Translations under genes and position numbers: made by a program
From: Mycobacterium sp. IS-1264
GTDB taxonomy: Bacteria > Actinomycetota > Actinomycetes > Mycobacteriales > Mycobacteriaceae
NCBI RefSeq assembly: GCF_001954195.1
Contig: NZ_MBES01000016.1
Span: 111,918-175,917 of the forward strand
DNA: 64,000 nt
Reading direction: 5' to 3'
Part shown: one piece after another, positions 17,985 to 26,525 of the stretch
Layout: each line of letters begins with the position of its first letter
Position numbering within the stretch: the first letter of the stretch is position 1
Notes under the pieces: generated by a model
Database searches by the model: none
What the model was told of the DNA's origin: nothing
Seen by the model: the letters and a program-made list of their open reading frames with translations, nothing else

Positions 17985-18848
17985 ATGGTCGAGCATCTGC
18001 CCCCCGTCCGCACTCTGCTGTCCGGCCTAGTAATGGTCGAGTCAGCCCGGTGGCACGAGGGTCGATTGTGGTTCGCCCACTGGGGTGTGGGTGAGGTTGT
18101 CGCCGTCGACATGGACGGCAGTGCCGAGGTGATAGCCGAGGGGCCGCCCCAGATGGGTTGGTCGATCGACTGGCTGCCCGATGGGCGCCTGATCACGACC
18201 GGTCCGACTGTGACTCGGCACGAACCCGATGGGGAGACGGTGACGCACTGCGAGCGGGGCGGCAACGAGATTGTCATCGACCCGCATGGCCGCATGTATG
18301 TGGACGGCTTCGATTTCGACTTCCTGGGCGGCGGCACACCAGAGCCCGGCTGGATCAACCTCGTCGCGCCCGATGGCACCTATCGTCAGGTTGCGGGTGA
18401 CATCGAGTTCCCCAACGGCATGGTCGTGACGCCCGACGGATCCACCTTGGTAGTCGCCGAGTCATTCGCCGGAAGGCTGAGCGCATTCGTCATTCAGGAC
18501 GACGGTTCACTTTCGGACCGCCGGGTGTGGGCCGAGGGGCTGGGCCCGGACGGCATCTGTATCGACGCCGAGTCGGCGATCTGGTCCCAGACCGCTGACG
18601 TTTTTTCGCATACGGGCGATCCGGATGCTCCCGCTGGCGCGTGCGTGCGGGTGCTCGACGGCGGCGAGATCACCCACCGCGTCGAGACCGAGCTGCCCTG
18701 CTTCGCCTGCACCCTTGGCGGCCCCGACGGCCAGCACCTTTTCTTGCTCTGCAACGAATTCGAAGGTGTCGACCAGCTGGAGGCGGTGCAGGCCCGCCGG
18801 TCCGCCCGGATATTCGTCACCGAGGCGCCTGTCCCGAGGGCAGGCTGA
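17985..18848 (+). CDS. SMP-30/gluconolactonase-type beta-propeller hydrolase
   Basis: The 287-residue protein matches the SMP-30/gluconolactonase/LRE-like family. Features are SARWHEGRLWFAHWGVGEV at the N-terminus (Glu metal ligand region), IEFPNGMVVTPDG (Asn-Gly loop with metal-binding Asn), and GLGPDGICIDAE (late Asp ligand). It has no signal peptide. Members are calcium- or zinc-dependent lactonases; the natural substrate here is unknown. It is on the same strand as the PPE gene, 100 bp downstream, and has candidate palindromic sites on both flanks. Confidence 0.9.
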   Translation: MVEHLPPVRTLLSGLVMVESARWHEGRLWFAHWGVGEVVAVDMDGSAEVIAEGPPQMGWSIDWLPDGRLITTGPTVTRHEPDGETVTHCERGGNEIVIDPHGRMYVDGFDFDFLGGGTPEPGWINLVAPDGTYRQVAGDIEFPNGMVVTPDGSTLVVAESFAGRLSAFVIQDDGSLSDRRVWAEGLGPDGICIDAESAIWSQTADVFSHTGDPDAPAGACVRVLDGGEITHRVETELPCFACTLGGPDGQHLFLLCNEFEGVDQLEAVQARRSARIFVTEAPVPRAG

Positions 18849-19189
18849 GGTCACGGTATCCCTTGCGGCCCAGGGCATTTCGTCACAGTGACGTATTAAT
18901 GGTGCCGCGGCCAGGCGCGGGGACGGGCGGTCGAATGGCGGCTTCACGGATTGCCGTCCACTTCCAAGGCAGTCACCTGACGTCCGAACCATCCACGCGC
19001 TCTGGGACTTTCTTCGGCACTGTGCATTCCGGGTGGGTCCGGGGCGGGATGGCACCGACACCAGCGGTATCCGATCACCGGGGATGCGAAGTTCTTTCAA
19101 CCACATGCGACCTGGACATGCATTTACCGATAAGCGACATTATGTCAAGTCGGCCGAGGCTGGTGCCGCCGCGCCTGATCCCCACCCCG
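18849..19189. other. Intergenic region, no convincing gene
   Basis: These 341 bp separate two convergent genes. They hold the third copy of the 17-bp palindrome (18879-18895). Open frames crossing the region lack starts with ribosome sites and have no protein-like composition. Confidence 0.6.
18879..18895. promoter_or_regulatory. 17-bp palindromic site 3 (after SMP-30 gene)
   Basis: TTCGTCACAGTGACGTA, with one mismatch to the consensus, contains the perfect core CGTCACAGTGACG. It lies 30 bp after the SMP-30 stop, with no obvious gene immediately downstream on that strand. Confidence 0.5.
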
Positions 19190-19612
19190 CTATCCCTCGA
19201 CGGTCTTCTTTAGGCCCGACAGCATCGAATTCCAGTTCGCCTCGGCTCGGTTGGCTTCATCCGCGCTGGCGTTGTTGTCCTGGGACAGCTTCACCCGGGT
19301 GCCTGAATTCGTTGGAGTCAGTTCGTAGGTGAGTGTGTGGTAGTTCTCGGGCTTGTCGGGCAGGCCGGTCATCGGGCTGAAATGCGTGACCCGCAGCAGA
19401 TGCGGCTCCTGCACGTCGATAACCGACCCCTTGTCCTGGTACGCGGTTCCGTCATATTCGCCGGACCATGTGATGGGGCTACCTGGTTTCCAGTCGGTTT
19501 CCACGTGGGTTCCGAAGAAGTACTTTTCCACGATCTCCGGATCAGTTAGCGCCTGCCACACCCGCTGAGCGGGTGCGTTGATGTCGACTTCAGCGGTGGC
19601 TGTGAACGTCAT
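19190..19612 (-). CDS. SRPBCC/AHSA1-domain protein
   Basis: This 140-residue START-like protein begins MTFTATAEVDINAPAQRVWQ, followed by ALTDPEIVEKYFFG and a late Trp-containing helix (EANWNSMLSGLKKTVEG), standard for the AHSA1/YndB class. Members bind small hydrophobic ligands. A strong ribosome site (GAGGAGG, 19620-19626) precedes the ATG. It is divergent from a MarR regulator across a perfect palindrome, so it is probably controlled by that protein. The exact ligand is unknown. Confidence 0.9.
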   Translation of the reverse strand: MTFTATAEVDINAPAQRVWQALTDPEIVEKYFFGTHVETDWKPGSPITWSGEYDGTAYQDKGSVIDVQEPHLLRVTHFSPMTGLPDKPENYHTLTYELTPTNSGTRVKLSQDNNASADEANRAEANWNSMLSGLKKTVEG

Positions 19613-19631
19613 CGAGGGACCTCCTCTTCTA

Positions 19632-19654
19632 GATATATGACTGAGTCATATATC
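19632..19654. promoter_or_regulatory. Perfect 23-bp palindrome, candidate MarR operator
   Basis: Arms GATATATGACT and AGTCATATATC flank a single central G. It lies 20 bp from the SRPBCC start and 43 bp from the marR start, where one bound regulator could control both divergent genes. It is AT-rich against a GC-rich background, typical of MarR sites. Confidence 0.75.
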
Positions 19655-19697
19655 GACTACCCTGTAACGCGAAGAGAGAAACCAGGCGGCGGAGGCG

Positions 19698-20261
19698 ATG
19701 GACAACCACGACGGCGAGCAGCTGATCAACTGGGTCGCGGTAGCGGCGCTCGCCATCAGCGACGCCATTTACGACTCGCTCGAAGCGTCGACCCGACAGG
19801 ATCGCAGCGCCGCCGTAGCGCTGGTCGCGTTGGCGGATCTGGCGCACGCGGGATCCGTTCAGTCGTTGAGCTCGATGATGGGTGTCACTCACTCGGGTTG
19901 CGTCCGGATCGTGGATCGACTGGCTCGCGACGGGCTCGTTGACCGCGGGCCCGGTGCGGACGGCCGCACACGCTCCCTAGCGCTGACAGCCGAAGGACGA
20001 CGACTTGCGCACCGGCTGCGACGCGCTCGCCACGACGCGGTCGTCGCCGCGCTCAGGCGGCTCAGTGGCGAGCAACGGAATCAGCTTCGCGGGATAAGTC
20101 GTGCGGTCGTTGCGACGTTGGCGCACGACCGACTCGAACATCGCCGAACTGGGCAGTCACCGGGCGGCGGTTGGCTGTGCCGGCTATGTGATGCGGCAGC
20201 CTGCGGGCGCGATGTCGGTCAGTGCCCAGCCGCGAACGTGGCCCACGGGCGTGATGCATGA
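19698..20261 (+). CDS. MarR-family regulator with C-terminal cysteine cluster
   Basis: This 187-residue protein has a winged-helix core (VQSLSSMMGVTHSGCVRIVD; RLARDGLVDRGPGADGRTRS). The dimer helices enclose the core, then an added tail reads WLCRLCDAAACGR followed by GQCP. The four cysteines (C-2x-C-4x-C-6x-C) look like a metal or thiol switch. The ATG at 19698 has a GGAGG ribosome site at 19689-19693. It likely represses itself and the divergent SRPBCC gene through the palindrome at 19632-19654. The sensed signal is unknown; the Cys tail suggests metal, zinc or redox. Confidence 0.9.
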   Translation: MDNHDGEQLINWVAVAALAISDAIYDSLEASTRQDRSAAVALVALADLAHAGSVQSLSSMMGVTHSGCVRIVDRLARDGLVDRGPGADGRTRSLALTAEGRRLAHRLRRARHDAVVAALRRLSGEQRNQLRGISRAVVATLAHDRLEHRRTGQSPGGGWLCRLCDAAACGRDVGQCPAANVAHGRDA

Positions 20262-20428
20262 ACACAGCCGCAACCGATCAGTGCTTGCGCTCCCCTGTCA
20301 ACTGCCGACCGTCCACCGATTTCGCTTGCCGCCCAAGGCGTTCCGCGTACTCCGGGTCGAGCAGGCGGTCTTCGTGTGTTGCGGTCTTCGAGGCCAGACG
20401 GGGCGAGCCTTCCGTGCCGTATCCGCTG

Positions 20429-20674
20429 CTAACCCATTGTCAAGATCGTGGCCGCGGCGACGCCAATCACCGTTACAAGAGCCACCAAAATCACCGCGAT
20501 CGCCGCGCGCACGATCTCTTCTTCCGTGAGTCGCCAGCGCGGCTTCGATTCGACGAGAACGGTGTCCCCTCGACGGGCAATTGCGTTCACTTTTGCGACC
20601 GCCAAGAAGACATCGTCATGCCCGTCGGTCGCGTCTTTGTCGACTGGGTTGTGCGCGGCGATTGCGGTGGTCAT
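20429..20674 (-). CDS. Small single-pass membrane protein, hypothetical
   Basis: An 81-residue frame with an ATG at 20674. The N-terminal half is polar (residues 1-52) and the C-terminal half is one hydrophobic helix (AAIAVILVALVTVIGVAAATI). The composition is protein-like, and the segment GDTVLVESKPRWRLTEEEIV reads as a folded domain edge. The ribosome site is weak. No family recognised. The opposite-strand frames here are Arg/Ser-rich and not convincing. Confidence 0.5.
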   Translation of the reverse strand: MTTAIAAHNPVDKDATDGHDDVFLAVAKVNAIARRGDTVLVESKPRWRLTEEEIVRAAIAVILVALVTVIGVAAATILTMG

Positions 20675-20790
20675 ATCAGCCCCCGGGCGTACGAACGCCG
20701 ATCGGCGTTATTAGGTAGGGAGGTCGAAAGGTTCGGCCTTCTCGTATATCCGAAGATACGAGTGCGAGATCACGATTGCGGTAACGCTCC

Positions 20791-20964
20791 TTAACGGTCA
20801 CAGCACACAACGCGGTGCAGTCCCCGCATGATCACCTCGACAAGACCATCGAATTGTTTCGACGTCGTCGCGTCGGCCTCGAGGTGGGCCAGCATGCGGT
20901 AGACCAGGGCGCGATTCAGTCCAATTGCTACGCCGAGCCGTTCGCGCGCCGTGTCCGCGGTCAT
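20791..20964 (-). CDS. Short hypothetical protein or gene remnant
   Basis: A 57-residue frame beginning MTADTARERLGVAIGLNRAL and ending in GLHRVVCCDR. Helical, protein-like composition, but no family recognised. It may be a fragment of a longer ancestral gene. The frame can extend to 21039 at lower quality. Confidence 0.35.
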   Translation of the reverse strand: MTADTARERLGVAIGLNRALVYRMLAHLEADATTSKQFDGLVEVIMRGLHRVVCCDR

Positions 20965-21063
20965 AGCCGAACGGTCACCGTTTGGTATCCGTTTGGGAGC
21001 GCAACCGCGTTTCGGCTGGCGCAGCCCTATCGGTAACAACAGTCACATCGTTAACATCGCGCG

Positions 21064-21891
21064 ATGCACAGTTTGCCCCCGCTGGCCAGCGACGTGCGAC
21101 TGCGAGCGGCTTCTCGGCGCGACGCGCTGCGCTATGCAATAGCGTTGGCCGGTTTGGGTGTCGGATCATTAGCCTGCGGGATGCCGGCGGCGGCCGCCGC
21201 CGCTCCTCCCCAACTGATCGACTTCGCCGCGCGCCAAATTCCTGCGCAGCAGATTCGAGCTGCCGGCTATAGCGGTGTGGTCAACTACGTTTCGGAGTCG
21301 CGTCCTGGCTCATCGTTTGGTGCCAAGCCGATCACTCGGCCCTACGCCGACTCATTGAAAGCCGCAGGCCTGGTGATTGTCAGTAACTACCAATACGGCA
21401 AACCGGGTGGGTCGGCACCGTCGGACTTCACGCGCGGCTACGCCGGCGGCATCGCGGACGCGCGCACCGCCTGGCAGCTGCACACCGCCGCGGGCGGCAG
21501 CCAAGGTGCCCCGATTTTCTTCACCATCGATGAGGACATCAATCGCGACACCTGGAATCGCAGCGCGCTGCAGTGGTTTCGCGGAATCAACTCGGTTCTT
21601 GGGGTTCAACGCACGGGGGTCTACGGAAGCGTGAGGGTGTGTGAGTGGGCCGCGGCCGATGGCGTTGTCGGGTCTTCGAGCACACCTGGTCGCCGTTGGG
21701 TTTGGCAAACTCGCGCCTGGTCCGGCAATCAGGTCCACCCTGCCGCTGTTCTCTACCAGCGAGTCGTGAGCACCTCGTCCAATCCCGGGCCAAAGGTCGG
21801 CGGACTCGAAGTCGACGTCAACGATGTCCTGGCTTCCGATTGCGGCCAGTGGAACCTCCATGCGAACCATCCCAGTGGCGATGTGCGGTAG
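21064..21891 (+). CDS. DUF1906 glycoside-hydrolase-like protein, Tat-exported, copy 1
   Basis: This 275-residue protein has a twin-arginine signal (ASRRDALRYAIALAGLGVGS) and a DUF1906 domain: LIDFAARQIPAQQIRAAGYS, NYVSESRPGSSF, FFTIDEDINRDTW and GGLEVDVNDVLASDCGQW. Mtb Rv2525c is the known mycobacterial member, a Tat substrate linked to cell-wall biology with a GH25-like fold. A start at GTG 21094 is also possible and would shorten the n-region. A clear paralog lies at 52498-53268. The conserved acidic residues fit a glycosidase, but no activity is proven. Confidence 0.92.
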   Translation: MHSLPPLASDVRLRAASRRDALRYAIALAGLGVGSLACGMPAAAAAAPPQLIDFAARQIPAQQIRAAGYSGVVNYVSESRPGSSFGAKPITRPYADSLKAAGLVIVSNYQYGKPGGSAPSDFTRGYAGGIADARTAWQLHTAAGGSQGAPIFFTIDEDINRDTWNRSALQWFRGINSVLGVQRTGVYGSVRVCEWAAADGVVGSSSTPGRRWVWQTRAWSGNQVHPAAVLYQRVVSTSSNPGPKVGGLEVDVNDVLASDCGQWNLHANHPSGDVR

Positions 21892-21920
21892 TGGCGAGAT
21901 CGCTGAACGCCTGATTCGGG

Positions 21921-22529
21921 CTACAGCCCGGATGGTACGACCTTGCCGTTCACCGTCACCTCGACCTGGCCGGTCTTCGGGTTGTACTCGATCTTGCCAT
22001 GCTCGAAGTTCGACACGACCAGATCGCCGACGGTGTTCGCGTCGCTGGTGGGCAAGCCCAGCGGACCTGCCGAGCCGTTGGTGCCGGTGACCGCGGGCGT
22101 GCCGTCCGGGTCGCGTGGGACATTCCACGCCTCCCGGATCTTGCCCACGGTGATGTATGCAGGCGTGCCGGCCGCGCCGTTCTTGGCGGTGATCACGCCG
22201 CCCTGGAACTGCTGGAACACCACGCCGCTCTCCCGTGTCCCCGCGTTGCGGTCACCCGTCAGCGGCTTGCCGAGGGCCTTCTTCTGATCCTCGGTTGCCG
22301 CCGAGTACTTGGCAGCGATCGGGCCGGTCAGAGTCACCTCGACGTCGCTCTCCCCGATCAGCTTCACCTCGGTGGGTGGCGCCGGGGTTTTAGACGTGGA
22401 GGTGCCGCTCGCCCCGACCTGAGACGGTGGCGACGCGTCGACGCTGTTGCCATTGCTGCAGCCGACAGTGATCAGCGCGACGGCGGCCAGACCGACGACT
22501 GCCGGGTGGCGGTATGCGATCGTTCTCAT
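21921..22529 (-). CDS. LGFP-repeat lipoprotein
   Basis: This 202-residue protein has a signal peptide ending in the lipobox ITVGC (MRTIAYRHPAVVGLAAVALI). A Ser/Pro-rich spacer follows, then repeats related to LGFP (PIAAKYSAATEDQKKALGKP; GPLGLPTSDANTVGDLVVSN). LGFP repeats occur in exported actinobacterial proteins tied to the mycolyl-arabinogalactan wall. The ATG at 22529 has an AGGAGG ribosome site (22538-22543). Anchoring at the membrane outer face is inferred from the lipobox. Confidence 0.9.
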   Translation of the reverse strand: MRTIAYRHPAVVGLAAVALITVGCSNGNSVDASPPSQVGASGTSTSKTPAPPTEVKLIGESDVEVTLTGPIAAKYSAATEDQKKALGKPLTGDRNAGTRESGVVFQQFQGGVITAKNGAAGTPAYITVGKIREAWNVPRDPDGTPAVTGTNGSAGPLGLPTSDANTVGDLVVSNFEHGKIEYNPKTGQVEVTVNGKVVPSGL

Positions 22530-22852
22530 GAGCTTTCCTCCTAGCGTCTTGCTGTGGTGTGGGTCGAGTCGCCCCTTATCCCCCTGCCCGACCGGGACCA
22601 CGACCGAACCACCTGAGTGGCGCAGGCGGCCGCGGTCGTCGTAGCTCCGAACGACCTTACGGCGCGGTCATAGCCGGCGAGGCAGAGCACCTGAGCAGGG
22701 ATCACGGTGCTCGATGAAGTCCACCATGGGCTCGGCGGCCGCGTCCCGTGACCCTCGCATCGATGGTTTGAAATTCGGAGCTCTGGATAGACCTCACCTG
22801 TGAATCGGCTGCTGCCATTCGACAGGCGGCACACTCACGAAGGGAGCCCGAC

Positions 22853-23308
22853 GTGGCGTTCTCACACATTGCATCGAAAACAATGACAGCAACGGCCGCA
22901 CTGGCGGCGGCCGGAATCCTCGCGGCGACGCCGGCATTCGCCGATCCGCAAGTGCTGCAATTCGGCCAGATGGCAGAGCTGTCCAGCAATGGTGGCACTA
23001 TTGACTACACCGTGAGCAACCTGCGGCCCAGCGGCCACAACGACGGCATCTGGTACTCCGACGTCACGGCCACAGGCGTAAGCGGTAACGCAACTCCGAA
23101 CATCGCCGACTTCAACGCTCGGGCGGTCAACAGCTCAACGTTCGCGGTGATGAAGGGCAACCAGATCGACGGCCTTCCTGAGGGGCCACTCCCCCTAGGA
23201 AGCCCTGTTAAGGGGCGCATTTACTTCGACGTTCGCAACGGTACGAACCCTGACAGTGTCGTATACCGGGACGCCGGAGGCACTGACAAGGTCGTCTGGA
23301 AGGGCTAG
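22853..23308 (+). CDS. Secreted DUF1942 (MPT63-like) protein
   Basis: This 151-residue protein has a Sec signal ending AATPAFA, with cleavage before DPQV. The mature part has the MPT63/DUF1942 pattern: DYTVSNLRPSG, SDVTATGVSGNATP, DFNARAVNSSTFAV and GRIYFDV. MPT63 (Rv1926c) is a small secreted immunoglobulin-like antigen. Start codon GTG at 22853 follows AAGGGAG at 22838-22844. It stands alone with promoter-sized space upstream. Function in the family is unknown. Confidence 0.9.
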   Translation: MAFSHIASKTMTATAALAAAGILAATPAFADPQVLQFGQMAELSSNGGTIDYTVSNLRPSGHNDGIWYSDVTATGVSGNATPNIADFNARAVNSSTFAVMKGNQIDGLPEGPLPLGSPVKGRIYFDVRNGTNPDSVVYRDAGGTDKVVWKG

Positions 23309-23429
23309 CTAGCAACTCGATACGTGTCCCCGCCTTCGAGTGTGTCGGCCATCCCCTGGCAGCTGTTAGGCGGTGGCCGAATCGTCCCAGTCGTTCCGCT
23401 TCCACGCCTCCCCGCGCTACTCTTTGCCG

Positions 23430-24425
23430 ATGATCGCGGGCGAGAAGGCGCCTGACTTCACTCTGCACGATCACACCGGTCAGCCTCGGACACTGGCGGC
23501 GCTCCTTTCCGACGGCCCGGTGGTGCTGTTCTTCTTCCCCTTAGCGTCTTCACCGATCTGTACAGCCCAGGCCTGTCACTTTCGGGACCTGAGCAACGAA
23601 TTCGCCCGGGTGGGCGCCCAAAGGGTCGGCATCAGCACCGATACCGTCGACAAGCAGGCCCACTTCGCCCAGCAGCGGTCTTTCGACTATCCACTGCTGT
23701 CCGACGCGGACGGCGTGGTGTCCGAGCTGTTCGGGGTGCGCCGAGGCAGGCTCGCCAAGCTGCGTAGATCCGTCGTGGCGCGTGAGGCGACCCGGCGCGG
23801 CCGGCACAGCCGGCGCCGCGGCCTGCTGGCCCGGCTGCTGCCGGTCAGACGGACGACATTCGTCATCGACACCGACCGCACCGTACTCAAGGTCGTTTCC
23901 AACGAGCTGCGCGCATCGGTCCACGCCGACCAGGCCCTGTGGTTCTTGGAGCACCACAACGTGTCGCATGGTTCGCCGCATGTCCGGGAGAAGGACACCG
24001 ACGCGCATCAGCAGTCGGAGGGCAACGGCGAACCGATCGGCGACTGGTTCATCGAACCGCAAACCGCGGATGAGCCGAGCCCGGTCCGGCCATACGCGCT
24101 GACGGCGGGTCGCACCGACTCTGGTGTCGAACTGCCACTCGAGGCGCGCATCGAAGCGCTCAACACCGCAGCGAAGCCGTCGCGCTGGCCGAGAAATGAT
24201 GTGCGTGGCCAGATCCTGGCATGGTGCGCGGACAGCCCCTCGGTCGCGGAGATCGCTGCGCGTCTGGCCTTGCCGCTCGGTGCGACGCGGTTCCTGGTCG
24301 GCGACCTAGTGACGCAAGGCTATTTGCGGGTGCACGCCCCCCTCGGTGACTCGATGACAATCGACGAGCGACGTGAATTGATAAGAAGGACGCTGCGCGG
24401 CCTGCGAGCACGCCACTCGGCTTGA
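23430..24425 (+). CDS. Peroxiredoxin (Bcp-type) fused to a DUF742 domain
   Basis: One unbroken 331-residue frame joins two domains. Residues 1-175 are a Bcp-like thiol peroxidase: MIAGEKAPDFTLHDHTGQP, then SPICTAQACHFRDL with peroxidatic Cys44 and resolving Cys49, and RTTFVIDTDRTVLK. It resembles Mtb BcpB with a basic insert at about 112-131. After an acidic linker (about 185-217), residues 219-306 form a DUF742 domain: VRPYALTAGRTDSG, then winged-helix-like IAARLALPLGATRFLVGDL. DUF742 proteins normally stand in conservon operons with roadblock and GTPase genes, absent here. The ATG at 23430 is chosen; a GTG at 23373 adds a poor leader. Confidence 0.85.
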   Translation: MIAGEKAPDFTLHDHTGQPRTLAALLSDGPVVLFFFPLASSPICTAQACHFRDLSNEFARVGAQRVGISTDTVDKQAHFAQQRSFDYPLLSDADGVVSELFGVRRGRLAKLRRSVVAREATRRGRHSRRRGLLARLLPVRRTTFVIDTDRTVLKVVSNELRASVHADQALWFLEHHNVSHGSPHVREKDTDAHQQSEGNGEPIGDWFIEPQTADEPSPVRPYALTAGRTDSGVELPLEARIEALNTAAKPSRWPRNDVRGQILAWCADSPSVAEIAARLALPLGATRFLVGDLVTQGYLRVHAPLGDSMTIDERRELIRRTLRGLRARHSA

Positions 24426-24442
24426 CGAAGTGTCCTCGCCCC

Positions 24443-26431
24443 TCACCCGCGTTCGATCACCGACACCGAACCATGGTTCAGGTCGCTTGTGACGTAAGCG
24501 AAGTGTGTGTTCGGGTCGACGGCGATGGCGAGCGGATTGTTGCCGACGGGAAGGATTCCGGTGACGGTGCGTTTCGCGGTGTCGATCACCGACACCGACG
24601 CACCGCTGTAGTTGGCCACGTACGCGGTCTTCGTCGGTGGGTCCACCGCTACACCGGCGGGGCGCTGTCCCACGGGCACACTCGCCGTGACCGCGAGACT
24701 GTTGGTGTCGACGAAGGACACCGACGCGTCGTCGCCGCTGGCGATATACGCAGTGTGCGATTCAGTATCGATTGCGATGCCGGCCGGGCGGCCGCGAAGC
24801 GCGACGGAACCGATGACGGTTCGGTTCGTCGTATCGATAACCGTCACTGTCGGATCCGCGGTGGTGACAAACAAGCGGCGCGCGGTCCGATCGATGGCCA
24901 CCCGGCTCGGACCTTTCCCGGTGGGCACCGTCGCCGTCACGGCATGCGTCGTCGCGTCGATGACCGACACCGATGCGCTATCACCATTGGTGGCATAGAC
25001 GACTCGGGCATCCGGGTCGACCACTACCCCACCGGGATGGATACCGACACCAATGGAGGCGACGACCTTATTGCTCGCGATGTCGATCACCGACACGGAG
25101 GAGTCGTCGTAGTTGGTGACGTAGATGGTCTTGCTCGACGGATCCGCCGCCAGCCCCACGGGGTGGCGTCCTACCGCGATGGTGGCTGTGACTGTGCGGC
25201 TGGCGGTATCGACCGCCGAGACGGAGTTGGAACCGGTGTTCGCGACGTAGACGGTGTGTCCGCCGGAGTCGACCGCGACGCCGAAGGCGCCGTTGCCCAC
25301 CCGGATTGAGCCAGCGAGGGTAGGTGGACCACTCGGGGGTGCCGTGACGGTCCCGCTAGGAGGTGACGAAGGTGGTACGGCGACCGCCGGGGATGCCGTC
25401 GTCCGCGTAGTTGCAGTCGTGGATGTGTGTGTGCGCAGAAGGTATACGCTCGCGCCCGCCAGGGCCACGATCACCGCGATCACCGCGGCGACTGCCCATG
25501 GCCGTCTGGCGCGTTTGAGGTTTCCCTCCACGAATTGGAATGTGTTGGGGGGCAACGGTTGCTGTATGTGCTCCGTTGGCTCACCGGCCGTGTGCGCCTG
25601 CACGGTCGAGTCCGGTACCCGCAGCGGCATGGTGATCGCGTCACGAGCGGCCCGTGCCATTTCCACCGGGGTGGCGTAGCGGCGGTCAGGGTCCTTGGCC
25701 ATACCCGTGGCGATGACCGCATCGAACCCCGGCGGCGCGCCGCAGTCGGACGGTCGCGGCGGCGGGGCCGATAGATGCCCTGCCACTTGTTGCTCGATGC
25801 TGTCACCCGGAAATGGGGCGCCTCCCGTCAAGCACTCATAGAGCACGCAGGCCAGCGCGTAGATGTCCGAGCGTGCATCGGCCTGGCCGACACCGAAACG
25901 CTCGGGTGCCATGTAGCGCAGCGTGCCAACCACCACGTCCGTTCCCGTCAGACCGGTCTCGCCCACCGCGCGCGCGATCCCGAAATCGATCAGATACGCA
26001 AAATCGTTGTCGTCGAGCAAGATGTTGGAGGGCTTGATATCCCGATGCACCAATCCGATCTTGTGCGCGGCGTACACGGCGTGGGCCAGCTGCTCGACGA
26101 TGTGGACCGCGCGTGCGGGTGGCATCGAACCCGAGGCCAGCACGGTTGCCAGGTCGCGGCCCTCGATCAGCCGCATGTCGACAAATAGCCGCCCGTCGAT
26201 CTCGCCGTAGGTGTGAATCGGCACTATGTGAGGGTCGTTTAACCGTGCGGCTGCGTGGGCCTCGCGACGGAATCGCTGTTGAAACGTCCTGTCCGCAGCA
26301 AAATGCGCGGGAAGCACTTTCAGCGCGACGATCCGATCGGTGACGGTGTCATAGGCTCGCCAGACCTCGCCCATGCCACCTCGGCCAAGCAAGTTGATTA
26401 GCCGGTACTGGCCGAACGGGGTCCCTTCCAC
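24443..26431 (-). CDS. Ser/Thr protein kinase with extracellular seven-bladed propeller (PknD-like)
   Basis: This 662-residue receptor-like kinase has a cytoplasmic Hanks domain at about residues 10-270: the glycine loop GRGGMGEV (16-23), Lys38, HRDIKPSN (129-136), DFG (149-151) and APE (175-177). A juxtamembrane region follows, then one membrane helix (about 312-333) and a Thr/Pro-rich stalk. About seven YVTN-type repeats (e.g. IYVTNYDDSSVSVID) close as a beta-propeller sensor. Mtb PknD has an NHL-type propeller in the same place. GTG 26431 has GGGAGG seven bases upstream. The external ligand is unknown. Confidence 0.93.
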   Translation of the reverse strand: MEGTPFGQYRLINLLGRGGMGEVWRAYDTVTDRIVALKVLPAHFAADRTFQQRFRREAHAAARLNDPHIVPIHTYGEIDGRLFVDMRLIEGRDLATVLASGSMPPARAVHIVEQLAHAVYAAHKIGLVHRDIKPSNILLDDNDFAYLIDFGIARAVGETGLTGTDVVVGTLRYMAPERFGVGQADARSDIYALACVLYECLTGGAPFPGDSIEQQVAGHLSAPPPRPSDCGAPPGFDAVIATGMAKDPDRRYATPVEMARAARDAITMPLRVPDSTVQAHTAGEPTEHIQQPLPPNTFQFVEGNLKRARRPWAVAAVIAVIVALAGASVYLLRTHTSTTATTRTTASPAVAVPPSSPPSGTVTAPPSGPPTLAGSIRVGNGAFGVAVDSGGHTVYVANTGSNSVSAVDTASRTVTATIAVGRHPVGLAADPSSKTIYVTNYDDSSVSVIDIASNKVVASIGVGIHPGGVVVDPDARVVYATNGDSASVSVIDATTHAVTATVPTGKGPSRVAIDRTARRLFVTTADPTVTVIDTTNRTVIGSVALRGRPAGIAIDTESHTAYIASGDDASVSFVDTNSLAVTASVPVGQRPAGVAVDPPTKTAYVANYSGASVSVIDTAKRTVTGILPVGNNPLAIAVDPNTHFAYVTSDLNHGSVSVIERG

Positions 26432-26525
26432 CGAAACCTCCCGACAGCAGCGAGCCAGCAACACCATAATCCACCGCTGACGCAGTTTGGGGAAACCCTC
26501 GCAAACGTGGTTCGGACGGCGCTGC

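Noticed and set aside
20258..20794. Plus-strand protein after the MarR gene
   Set aside because: Open frame of 178 codons rich in Arg, Ser and Cys without domain signs; a small minus-strand membrane protein in the same place looks better.
23430..26431. Conservon (Cvn) operon around the DUF742 domain
   Set aside because: I looked for roadblock, GTPase and histidine-kinase-like partners near the DUF742 segment; only a PknD-like kinase on the opposite strand is present.
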